Shown here: positions 8,550 through 15,572 of the stretch, piece after piece | Numbering within the stretch: position 1 is the stretch's first letter | Layout of the letters: each line of letters opens with the position of its first letter | Assembly (NCBI RefSeq): GCF_006912135.1 | Contig: NZ_VIRS01000019.1 | Span: 62,001 to 126,000, forward strand | Direction of reading: 5' to 3' | DNA: 64,000 nt | From: Cryptosporangium phraense | Lineage (GTDB): Bacteria; Actinomycetota; Actinomycetes; Mycobacteriales; Cryptosporangiaceae | Notes under the pieces: generated by a model | Told to the model about the DNA's origin: nothing | What the model saw: the letters and a program-made list of their open reading frames with translations, nothing else | Database searches by the model: none | Made by a program: the position numbers and the translations under genes

Positions 8550-9521
8550 GTGCAGGACGATGGACGGGTGAGCAGCACCAACCGGGTTCCGGAAACCAGG
8601 CTGATGGGCGACGAGGAGCTCTCGGCCGACGACGCGTGGGAGACGCTGCGCCAGTACGGTCGGTGGCACCTGCTGCGCGACGCGTTCGTCCGGTTCCGCT
8701 ACGGCGACGGTTTCAGCCACTCCCGGGCGCTGGCGTTCCAGCTCTGCCTGGCCGCGGTGCCGTTCCTGATCGCGCTGACCGGTCTGGCCGCGGATCTGGG
8801 CGCGGAGGAGGGCGGCCAGATCGTCGCGAAGACCGTGCTGGAGCTGACGCCCGGCAGCAGCGACCAGCTGGTCGAGCAGACGCTGGGTGAGGACGAGACC
8901 GGCGAGTTCGCGCTGGTGCTGGGCCTGATCACCGGGATGGTCGCGCTGACGACCGCGATGGCGCAGGTCGAGCGGGGTGCGAACCGGATGTACGGGGTGG
9001 AGCGCGATCGGCCGGCGCTGCGCAAGTACGTGCGGGCGGCGGTGCTCTCGGTGGTGGCCGGGCTGCCGGCGTTCGGTGGGTTCCTGGTGCTGGTCGCCGG
9101 TGAGCCGTTCGGGGACGCGGTCGTGTCGGAGTACGGGTGGGCGGGGTGGATCGAGACGACGTGGGACGTGGTCCGGTGGCCGCTCGGGTTGGTGCTGACC
9201 GTGGTGTCGATCGCGCTGCTGTTCGAGCAGTCGCCGAGGCGGCGGCAGCCGGGGATGTCGTGGCTGGTGTTCGGCGCCGGGGTCGCGACGGTGCTCTGGT
9301 TGATCGCGTCGTTGGGGTTGGCGCTGTACGTACAGGGAAGCGGCTCGTTCGGGGCGACGTACGGGCCGTTGACCGCCATCATCGCGCTGCTGCTGTGGGC
9401 GCAGTTGACGTCGATCGCGTTGTTCTTGGGGTTGGCTTTTGCGGCACAGTTGGAGGCGTTGAGGGTGGGGGCCGCCGACCCGGCGGAACCGGATCGCTGG
9501 GAACCGTCACCGGCCGCGTGA
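8550..9521 (+). CDS. YihY/BrkB family membrane protein
   Basis: Integral membrane protein of up to 323 residues with the BrkB layout: an amphipathic N-terminal region, then a YGDGFSHSRALAFQLCLAAVPFLIAL segment and about six helices ending with YGPLTAIIALLLWAQLTSIALFLGLAF. The family was once called ribonuclease BN by mistake; its real function is unknown, with transport roles suggested. Candidate starts are GTG at 8550 and 8568 and ATG at 8604, and none has a strong ribosome binding site. Confidence 0.85.
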   Translation: MQDDGRVSSTNRVPETRLMGDEELSADDAWETLRQYGRWHLLRDAFVRFRYGDGFSHSRALAFQLCLAAVPFLIALTGLAADLGAEEGGQIVAKTVLELTPGSSDQLVEQTLGEDETGEFALVLGLITGMVALTTAMAQVERGANRMYGVERDRPALRKYVRAAVLSVVAGLPAFGGFLVLVAGEPFGDAVVSEYGWAGWIETTWDVVRWPLGLVLTVVSIALLFEQSPRRRQPGMSWLVFGAGVATVLWLIASLGLALYVQGSGSFGATYGPLTAIIALLLWAQLTSIALFLGLAFAAQLEALRVGAADPAEPDRWEPSPAA

Positions 9522-9560
9522 CGGCGAGCCGCTGCGAAGCTGATTCCGTCGATCGACGCG

Positions 9561-9749
9561 ATGATCGTGGACCCGCGACTGTTCGGCCCCCGGCGTTCGG
9601 TGCCGGCCGAGGAGCGTGCGTCGGTGGAGAGCGGCTGGGATGCGCACTACGGCTCGGACTTCGCTCTCGGCGAGCTGGCCTACGAGGGATACGAGTTCGA
9701 GGATCACGACGGCCGGGTGATGCTCTACATCCAGTACTGGTGCAGCTGA
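9561..9749 (+). CDS. Small hypothetical protein, acidic C-terminus
   Basis: A 62-residue frame with nearly all codons ending in G or C, as in the neighbouring real genes. It encodes MIVDPRLFGPRRSVP.., then an acidic Tyr-rich half (YEGYEFEDHDGRVMLYIQYW). It lies directly downstream of the BrkB stop codon and in the same frame, 13 codons after it. There is no clear ribosome binding site, so it may depend on the upstream gene. No family recognised. Confidence 0.45.
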   Translation: MIVDPRLFGPRRSVPAEERASVESGWDAHYGSDFALGELAYEGYEFEDHDGRVMLYIQYWCS

Positions 9750-9873
9750 CCGCGCTGCTGGCGAGTGTTGCGAGCCGAACGTTCCCGGCGTAGCCGGGCC
9801 GATCGAGCGCGGCGGTGTTTCGGGTGAACCTGTTTCCAGGACGGGACAACACATTTTCTGGAGGCTGGACATC

Positions 9874-9993
9874 ATGAGCGGTTGCTACGAGTACGAGTAC
9901 GACTACTGCGGCGACGACTACGACTACTGCCGCCCGCGTCGGCGTCACCACAAGCGTCGTCACCACAACGACTGCTGGGACTACTCGTACTGA
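9874..9993 (+). CDS. 39-residue Tyr/Asp/Cys/His-rich mini-protein
   Basis: A short frame with ATG preceded by GGAGG at eight bases and followed by a TGA and a small hairpin. It encodes MSGCYEYEYDYCGDDYDYC, then a basic RPRRRHHKRRHH block and NDCWDYSY. Composition is extreme: nine Tyr, four Cys, four His, an acidic first half and a basic second half. The Cys and His spacing would allow metal binding, or the Tyr-rich part could be a surface or crosslinked peptide; neither is shown. No family recognised. Confidence 0.5.
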   Translation: MSGCYEYEYDYCGDDYDYCRPRRRHHKRRHHNDCWDYSY

Positions 9994-9997
9994 GAGA

Positions 9998-10015
9998 CTC
10001 ACGCTCGTCCGTGAG
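9998..10015 (+). terminator. Small hairpin after the mini-protein
   Basis: CTCACG and CGTGAG form a perfect six-base stem with a six-base loop starting five bases after the stop codon at 9993. It is a weak terminator candidate with no T run. Confidence 0.35.
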
Positions 10016-10252
10016 CGGCCTGACTCATACTCTTACTGGCCTCGATCGACCCCTCGCGCGGATGGTTCGTACCGGGGGGTTTCGGGTGTCTTGCTGCAGA
10101 TCCGTCGTCGGCTCGCGGGCAGCACCCTTGCGGTGCCGGCCGGGAGGGTAGTGACCTCATAGGAGCCTGATCGCAGCAGGTCCCGTCTCAGTCTCGTCCA
10201 CCCGCCCGACCGGCGTCGCGACCCGTTTGCCGCCGAAGGCGGAGGACCGCGC

Positions 10253-10790
10253 GTGACCACCATGACCGAGGATCCACGGCGGCGTCGAGTCGTGATCGAC
10301 GTCGACACTCACAAACAGGCCCATGTCGCGGTTGCGCTGGACGCGATCGGCGGACGACTGGACCACCGCTCGTTTCCGGCTGACCGGGCCGGCTATCAGC
10401 AGCTCCTGGAGTGGGCGACCAGCTTCCAGACGGGGATGAACGACGCGGAGCTGCTGTTCGGCATCGAGGGCACCGGCAGCTACGGCGCGGTCTGGTCGCG
10501 ACGATCCGCCAGGCCGGGCACCGGCGCACCACGGTGGTGGAGGTATCCCGGCCCAACCGGCGGGTCCGGCGTCTGCGCGGCGAAGACGACGCCCTGCATG
10601 CGGAGAACGCCGCCCGGGCCGCTTCGGCCGGGACCGCCACCGGCACGCCGAAAACCAGCGACGGCCTCATGGAAATGCTCCGCCAGGTCAAACTCGCCAA
10701 AGACGCCGCGGTCAAGGCCCGCGCCGCCGCGATGGTCAGCCTCAAATCGGTGCTCCTCACTGCCGACCCGACTCGCCAGCCAAGGCTCGA
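10253..10790 (+). pseudogene. IS110-family transposase remnant, frameshifted and truncated
   Basis: The first frame gives the IS110 DEDD N-terminal domain: VVIDVDTHKQAHVAVALD, then FGIEGTGSYGA. Near 10490 the reading shifts to another frame that continues the same family alignment: VATIRQAGHRRTTVVEVSRPNRRVRR, ENAARAASAGTATGTPKTSDG, and VKARAAAMVSLKSVLLTAD. After about 10785 the similarity stops and the C-terminal Transposase_20 domain is missing. The element is therefore dead, with one frameshift and a 3' deletion. No terminal repeats can be recognised, as expected for IS110. Confidence 0.8.
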
Positions 10791-10879
10791 GGGCCGGGAA
10801 GCGACAGCTGCCCGGCCCTCAGCCGTGTACCGAGCCCGCCGGGCGCGAGCCCGGGATCGTCTTAAGCTCCGATCATGAT

Positions 10880-11447
10880 TCGCTGGGTGCTCGACAGCTT
10901 GCCTCGCCGGCTCTGGCGCGCCGGCAATCTGCACTTCCTTTTCGGCGCCCAATTGACGCTGCATTTCTGCATCGGCGCCGAGATCGAACGGACGGTCGAG
11001 GTGAACGGGCACCAAATCGCCCGAGGCCGCGCAGGAGGCGCCGCCGACCTCGTGAACCCCTAAGACGGGCGGCGCGGTGTGGTGCGCTTCGGCTGAGGAG
11101 TTCAGAGTTGAGATAGATCGACCCAGCTCTGTAGCCGCAACTCGGAGGATCTGGGACTTCTGCCTGACGAGCCTGCTGCTCGCGGCGCCGAGTGAGCCAG
11201 TGGGTGGTGAAAGGCCCACGAGTACCAGTGCGGCGCTGACCACACCGACGATTGCCGTCGGGGCCGTCGTGGACCAGACTCCGGGATCGCGCGCCTGCTT
11301 TGTGATGCGGCAGGAGCAGGTAATCCGTCGGGCTCAATTATGGCGCATTCGTCTTCGCTTTACGGCTACCGCAGCGCGCGTGCAGCTGAACACGGCAGAA
11401 TTCGTGGGCCTTCCTCACGTCGTTCAAATCTGGCTGGGTAGCTTCGT
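10880..11447. other. Gene-free stretch beside the IS110 remnant
   Basis: About 570 bases with lower GC and no frame that shows actinobacterial codon bias. Short frames on both strands (for example a 62-codon plus-strand frame at 10875-11063 and a 126-codon one at 11077-11457) have poor third-position GC and no recognisable family. Probably eroded DNA left by transposition. Confidence 0.5.
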
Positions 11448-12029
11448 TCAGTGCTGACCCCTGACTAGCACGGCTTCGTCGTCGCGGATCGGTACGAATT
11501 GGTAGCGGTCGCCGAGTTCGGCGATCAGGCGGGCGTAGCGCTCCTCGCGGCCTCGGTCGGCGTGGGCGAGCGGATAGAACGGGACGAGCCCCAGCCCCGC
11601 GGTGTTCGCGACCTCGCCGGGGTCGTCGTCGCCGCGATAGAACGTCAAGTCGGCCGCCGCGAGCGAGGCGCCGGACGACACGCCCGCGTAGGCCAGGCGC
11701 CCGGCTCGGACGCTCCGAGCAACCGCGGTCACGAACCCGGTCCGCTGCGCCTGTTGCAGTAGATAGATCGGGAAACCGCCGGTCACGAAGACCAGATCGG
11801 CCCACTCCAGCGCCGTCGATACCTCGTCGATCGACGCCGGCTCGAGATCGAGCCGGCGAACGGCCAGGCCTTCGGAAAGCAGAGCGGCGTGAGCGACACC
11901 GACCCACGGCGTCGACGGCATCGGGTTGCCGGCGGTCGGCACCAGCACCGCGCGCCCGGCCCGGCGTGGGAGCTGACGCAACCAGGCCGGCAGCGCGCCG
12001 AGCCCGTGGCTGCCGAGGAAGATCTCCAC
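11448..12029 (-). CDS. Peptidase E-like (S51 family) protein
   Basis: Soluble protein of 193 residues with the type 1 glutamine-amidotransferase-like fold of family S51. The nucleophile elbow is AGVSSGA, giving Ser118 in the G-x-S-x-G-A pattern. The upstream ..ADLVFVTGGFPIYLLQ segment is the conserved strand-turn of PepE, and VPTAGNPM lies near the N-terminus. Classical PepE cuts N-terminal Asp dipeptides; many homologues have unknown targets. The start is the first ATG. It flanks the gene-free region next to the IS110 remnant. Confidence 0.8.
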   Translation of the reverse strand: MEIFLGSHGLGALPAWLRQLPRRAGRAVLVPTAGNPMPSTPWVGVAHAALLSEGLAVRRLDLEPASIDEVSTALEWADLVFVTGGFPIYLLQQAQRTGFVTAVARSVRAGRLAYAGVSSGASLAAADLTFYRGDDDPGEVANTAGLGLVPFYPLAHADRGREERYARLIAELGDRYQFVPIRDDEAVLVRGQH

Positions 12030-12092
12030 CCGGGAAGAGTCACCCGCCCCCGCTGCCGGCCACGACGTGCGCGGCCATCAGGAATGATCGAC

Positions 12093-12506
12093 TCAGCTGA
12101 CGGGCGTCCCGTGAATGTGCACCGTATAGGTGTAGTAGACGCTGCAGTTCGTGCTGTTGGCACTGACGTTGCAGACTCGGAAATGATAGACGGTTCCTTC
12201 GGGCCAGGTCTTGGGAAAATAAGCCTCGATGCTGCCGCAGCCGGCGTGATTCTCAATAGTGGTAACCACCGAGCTATTGCCCTTTTTGTACTGGACGCGA
12301 GGCACCATGCCGTCACAGATTTCGTCGTCTACATAGAATCCCTCGGCGTTGATGTTGTCGGAAAATCGGCCCCACGCGCCGCCGTCCGGCGAATGCCTGT
12401 CCGCACTGTCAGCCGCCGCAGGCGTCTGGACTAACACATTCAGGGCCGCGACCAACCCCAGCCCGGACATCACCGCGCCCGACTTTTTCATGCCGACATT
12501 CTTCAT
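12093..12506 (-). CDS. Small secreted Cys-containing protein
   Basis: A 137-residue exported protein. ATG at 12506 follows GGGA and opens a Sec signal peptide: MKNVGMKKSG, a hydrophobic core near residues 14-28, and an ALNVLVQTPAAADS cleavage region. The mature part has four Cys (ICDGM, AGCGS, RVCNVS, NCSVYY) that could form two disulphides, and alternating beta-rich sequence. GC content is lower than in neighbours, hinting at horizontal origin. No family recognised; it resembles the many small secreted proteins of actinomycetes. Confidence 0.7.
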   Translation of the reverse strand: MKNVGMKKSGAVMSGLGLVAALNVLVQTPAAADSADRHSPDGGAWGRFSDNINAEGFYVDDEICDGMVPRVQYKKGNSSVVTTIENHAGCGSIEAYFPKTWPEGTVYHFRVCNVSANSTNCSVYYTYTVHIHGTPVS

Positions 12507-12569
12507 TCCCGCTCCCGCATTCGGTCGACAACTCAAGCCCGCCCGACCATACTCCCGAACACCGCAAGC

Positions 12570-12584
12570 GCAACCGAAGGTTGC
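12570..12584. promoter_or_regulatory. Operator-like palindrome, site 1
   Basis: Perfect inverted repeat GCAACC-GAA-GGTTGC upstream of the SRPBCC-arsR operon. An identical-arm copy lies 46 bases further on. Likely binding site for the ArsR protein at 13112; this is inference from position and symmetry. Confidence 0.6.
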
Positions 12585-12615
12585 ATCAGCCCGCCCCCTC
12601 GGTTACCGTCGTCCT

Positions 12616-12630
12616 GCAACCAGAGGTTGC
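12616..12630. promoter_or_regulatory. Operator-like palindrome, site 2
   Basis: Perfect inverted repeat GCAACC-AGA-GGTTGC, ending 23 bases before the ATG of the SRPBCC gene at 12654. It has the same arms and the same three-base spacer length as site 1. Confidence 0.6.
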
Positions 12631-12653
12631 GGATACCCAGCCGGGAGGCACCC

Positions 12654-13115
12654 ATGGAATACGGAAGCATCGAGCGCGAACTACACATCGACGCCACCCC
12701 CGAGATCGTCTACCAGGTGATCAGCTCCCCCGAGCACCTGCGCGAATGGTGGCCGGACGAGGCCGAGCTCGAGCCCGTCCCCGGCGCCACCGGGTCGGTC
12801 ACGTTCGGCGACCCGGCCTCGCCGGACGCGAAGGTCGAGGAGCTCACGGTCGTGGACGCCGACCCGCCCCGGCGGTTCTCGTTCCGCTGGGTCTACGACC
12901 AGGCCCCGGCCACCGAGACCAACTCGCTGCTGGTCACCTTCGACCTCACCCCGTCCGAGGGCGGCACCCGGCTCCGCTTCACCGAGACGGGCTTCCGCGA
13001 GATCGGTTGGGAGGCCGCCGTGCTGGAGGAGGCCTACCTCGACCACGTCCGCGGCTGGGACCACTTCCTCCCCCGCCTGGTCACCCGCGCCGACCGCCTG
13101 GTCACCCGCCCATGA
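12654..13115 (+). CDS. SRPBCC (AHSA1-like) domain protein
   Basis: Soluble START/Bet v1-fold protein of 153 residues. It has the AHSA1 pattern: IERELHIDATPEIVYQVISSPEHLREWWPDE, a central PPRRFSFRWVYDQ and a final ..LEEAYLDHVRGWDHFLPRL helix. Such proteins bind hydrophobic small ligands. ATG at 12654 is chosen because GGGAGG precedes it. Its stop overlaps the ATG of the ArsR gene, a very common pairing in actinobacteria in which the regulator controls the SRPBCC gene. Confidence 0.88.
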   Translation: MEYGSIERELHIDATPEIVYQVISSPEHLREWWPDEAELEPVPGATGSVTFGDPASPDAKVEELTVVDADPPRRFSFRWVYDQAPATETNSLLVTFDLTPSEGGTRLRFTETGFREIGWEAAVLEEAYLDHVRGWDHFLPRLVTRADRLVTRP

Positions 13116-13165
13116 CCCCCAACGCCGGTCACCCGCCCATGACCCCCAACGCCGGTCACCCGGCG
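13112..13165 (+). repeat. 27-base tandem duplication at the arsR start
   Basis: Two nearly perfect 27-base copies (13112-13138 and 13139-13165), each starting with ATGACCCCCAACG. They duplicate the start codon and encode MTPNAGHPP then MTPNAGHPA. Confidence 0.85.
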
Positions 13166-13504
13166 ACGACCACAGAATTCGACGACGCCCTCTGGTCGGC
13201 GATCGGCGACCCGACCCGGAGGCGCATGCTCGACCTCCTCCTCGCCGACGGCGTAGCCACCGCGACCACGCTCAGCCAGCGGCTGCCGGTCACCCGGCAG
13301 GCGGTGGCCAAACACCTCGGCGTGCTCGACGGCGTCGGCCTGGTGCGGATGACGTCGGCCGGGCGGGAACGCCGCTACGAGATCGACCACGCGCAATTCG
13401 CCCGGGCGGTCGCCCAGCTGTCCTCCGTCGGCGCGACCTGGGACGCCCGGCTCGGACGCATCAAGCGCATCGCCGAGCGCATCCAGCGCGACGCCCAGAA
13501 CTGA
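13112..13504 (+). CDS. ArsR-family transcriptional regulator
   Basis: Winged-helix regulator of 130 residues. The HTH is clear: LWSAIGDPTRRRMLDLLLADG, LSQRLPVTRQAVAKHLGVLDGVGLV, GRERRYEID. No metal-binding Cys cluster is present, so it belongs to the non-metal group that accompanies AHSA1/SRPBCC genes. The ATG overlaps the previous stop (ATGA). The first 18 residues contain a duplicated MTPNAGHP unit, so a second ATG at 13139 could serve equally well as start. Probably binds the two GCAACC palindromes upstream. Confidence 0.9.
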   Translation: MTPNAGHPPMTPNAGHPATTTEFDDALWSAIGDPTRRRMLDLLLADGVATATTLSQRLPVTRQAVAKHLGVLDGVGLVRMTSAGRERRYEIDHAQFARAVAQLSSVGATWDARLGRIKRIAERIQRDAQN

Positions 13505-13515
13505 AGGGACAACCC

Positions 13516-13965
13516 ATGGTGAGCACCGAGCGCGGTTACTCCACGTCCTACGTCGTCCACCAGTCCCCGGAGGAGGTCACCGCCGCGGTTCTCGACGTCC
13601 GCAATTGGTGGACCGGTCAGATCGACGGACCGACCGACGAAGTGGGAGCCGAATTCACCTACCGCCACCCACCGCAGCACTACAGTCGCCAGCGCGTCGT
13701 CGAGCTCGAACCGGGACACCGCGTGGTGTGGCGCGTCACCGACAGCCGGCTCGCGTTCGTATCCGAGCCGGCCGAATGGACCGGCAGCACGATCATGTTC
13801 GAGATCGCCCCGGTGGCGGACGGCACCGAACTGCGGTTCACCCACGTCGGTCTGGTCCCGGACGTGGAGTGCTACGACGCCTGCTCCACGGCCTGGCTGC
13901 ATTACGTCAACGGCAGCCTGCACAGCCTGATCACCACCGGAACCGGCCTCCCCGATCCGTGGTGA
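13516..13965 (+). CDS. SRPBCC domain protein
   Basis: Second START/Bet v1-fold protein of this cluster, 149 residues. It begins YSTSYVVHQSPEEVTAAVLDVRNWW and keeps the AHSA1-type ..GHRVVWRVTDSRLAF.. and ..GTELRFTHVGLVPDVECYD.. strands, ending in a long C-terminal helix (WLHYVNGSLHSLI). AGGGA precedes the ATG. It lies 11 bases after the arsR stop and is probably part of the same operon. Ligand unknown. Confidence 0.85.
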   Translation: MVSTERGYSTSYVVHQSPEEVTAAVLDVRNWWTGQIDGPTDEVGAEFTYRHPPQHYSRQRVVELEPGHRVVWRVTDSRLAFVSEPAEWTGSTIMFEIAPVADGTELRFTHVGLVPDVECYDACSTAWLHYVNGSLHSLITTGTGLPDPW

Positions 13966-13972
13966 CCGAGCC

Positions 13973-14038
13973 AAGCCGACGCCAAGCCCCCCAAGCCGCC
14001 CCCCAAGCCGCCTCCCGAGCAGCCCAAGCCTGAGCCAA
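13973..14038. repeat. CCAAGCC-rich direct repeats
   Basis: Six irregularly spaced copies of a CCAAGCC core within 66 bases between the SRPBCC gene and the flavin oxidoreductase. Low-complexity spacer with no coding signal. Confidence 0.6.
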
Positions 14039-14099
14039 GCTCCCGCCAACCCTCTCCTCCCATGGTGGTGCCACCACAACGACACCAGGGAGCACCACC

Positions 14100-15479
14100 A
14101 TGACCGAGCTGACCACCGCCGCCCCCCTGCACGAACTCTCCATCGCCGGCCGCGTCCTCCTCCCCGGCCGACCCGGCTACGCCGAGCTCGCCACGCCGTG
14201 GAACGTCGCCGTCGTCAACGAACCGATCGCGGTCGTCGAGGTCCTCGACGCGGCCGACGTCGTCGCGACCGTCCGGTTCGCGGCCGCCCACGGTCTCGAG
14301 GTCTCGGTCCAGGCCACCGGCCACGGCGCGGTCCGCACCGAACGTCCGACGTTGCTCGTCCACACCGGTCGGCTCACCGACCTCACGATCGACGCCGACG
14401 GGATCGCCCGGGCCGGGGCCGGCGTCCGCTGGGGGCAGGTGCTCGAGGCGGGCGCCCCGCGCGGGCTGGCCGGCCTGGCCGGCTCGGCGCCGAACGTCGG
14501 CGTGGTCGGTTTTCTCACCGGCGGGGGCATCGGGCCGGTCGTCCGGACGTTCGGCGTCTCGTCCGACCTGGTGACCGCGTTCGAGGTCGTGACCGGCGAC
14601 GGCGAGTTCCGCCGGGTCACCGCCGACGAGAACCCCGCGCTGTTCTGGGGCCTGCGTGGCGGCAAGGGCGCGCTGGGCATCGTCACCGCGGTCGAATTCC
14701 AGCTGGTCGAGGTGGCCGAACTCTTCGGCGGTTGCGTGTACTTCGAGGGCCGGGACGCCGAGGCCATCGCCCACGCCTGGGCCCGGTGGACCGACGACCT
14801 GCCCGAGGCCGCGTCCTCGTCGCTGGCGATCGTGCAGATGCCGGCCATGCCGGGCGTCCCCGAGCCGCTAGCCGGCCGGACCACGGTCGCGCTGCGCTTC
14901 GCCTGGGTCGGCGACCCGGCCGAGGGGTCGCGGGTCGTCGAGCCGATGCTCGGCCTGGGGACGATCGTCCTGGGCGGGATGGGTGTTCTGCCGTACTCGG
15001 CGATCGGCGCGATCCACGCCGACCCGGTCGACCCGATGCCGACCCACGAGGAGAGCGGCCTGCTCCGCGAGCTTCCCGCCGAGGCCATCGAAGCCCTGAT
15101 GGGGCTCCTGGCCGACTCCCCCCAGATCATCGTCGAACTCCGCCACCTCGGCGGCGCCTTCGCCCGCGCGAACGACCACGCTCCGAGCGCCTTCGGGCAT
15201 CGCGACGCGGCCTACAACCTCGTCACGATCGGCCTCGGCGTCCCTCCGGTCGTCGCCGCCGCCGCCGCGCACGGCACCGCGCTCCTCGCCGCCCTCGGCC
15301 CCTGGACCACCGGCGGCTGCCTGCCGAACTTCACCGCCTCGGCCGACCCGTCGATCGTCCGCCGCAAGTACGACGACGAGACCCTCACCCGCCTGGCGAC
15401 GCTCGCCACGACGTACGACCCGCACGGCGTCATCGCCGCCGCCCACCCGATCCACGCGGCCTGCCTGCTGAGCCGCTGA
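14100..15479 (+). CDS. FAD-linked oxidoreductase (PCMH/berberine-bridge type)
   Basis: Flavoenzyme of 459 residues with a PCMH-type FAD-binding domain. It shows VSVQATGHGA, whose His aligns with the usual flavin-linking His, the GGGIGPVVRTFGVSSDLV loop, and GDGEFRRVTADENPALFWGLRGGKGALGIV. A C-terminal substrate domain follows. The berberine-bridge C-terminal motif is not well preserved (ends ..DPHGVIAAAHPIHAACLL). AGGGAG lies before the ATG. Such enzymes oxidise sugars or secondary metabolites; the substrate is unknown. Confidence 0.85.
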   Translation: MTELTTAAPLHELSIAGRVLLPGRPGYAELATPWNVAVVNEPIAVVEVLDAADVVATVRFAAAHGLEVSVQATGHGAVRTERPTLLVHTGRLTDLTIDADGIARAGAGVRWGQVLEAGAPRGLAGLAGSAPNVGVVGFLTGGGIGPVVRTFGVSSDLVTAFEVVTGDGEFRRVTADENPALFWGLRGGKGALGIVTAVEFQLVEVAELFGGCVYFEGRDAEAIAHAWARWTDDLPEAASSSLAIVQMPAMPGVPEPLAGRTTVALRFAWVGDPAEGSRVVEPMLGLGTIVLGGMGVLPYSAIGAIHADPVDPMPTHEESGLLRELPAEAIEALMGLLADSPQIIVELRHLGGAFARANDHAPSAFGHRDAAYNLVTIGLGVPPVVAAAAAHGTALLAALGPWTTGGCLPNFTASADPSIVRRKYDDETLTRLATLATTYDPHGVIAAAHPIHAACLLSR

Positions 15480-15485
15480 TCGATC

Positions 15486-15521
15486 GAGGTCCCTCCTGGC
15501 CACACGGCTGGGAGGGACCTC
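15486..15521 (+). terminator. Hairpin after the flavin oxidoreductase
   Basis: Perfect 11-base stem GAGGTCCCTCC / GGAGGGACCTC with a 14-base loop, starting seven bases after the stop codon at 15479. Confidence 0.7.
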
Positions 15522-15572
15522 CGACGTGCCGACAGATTCCCGACTTGCCCTCGGTACGACGCGAACGTCCGG

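Noticed and set aside
11077-11457. A 126-codon plus-strand frame next to the IS110 remnant
   Set aside because: Third codon positions are not GC-rich, there is no ribosome binding site, and no family is recognised.
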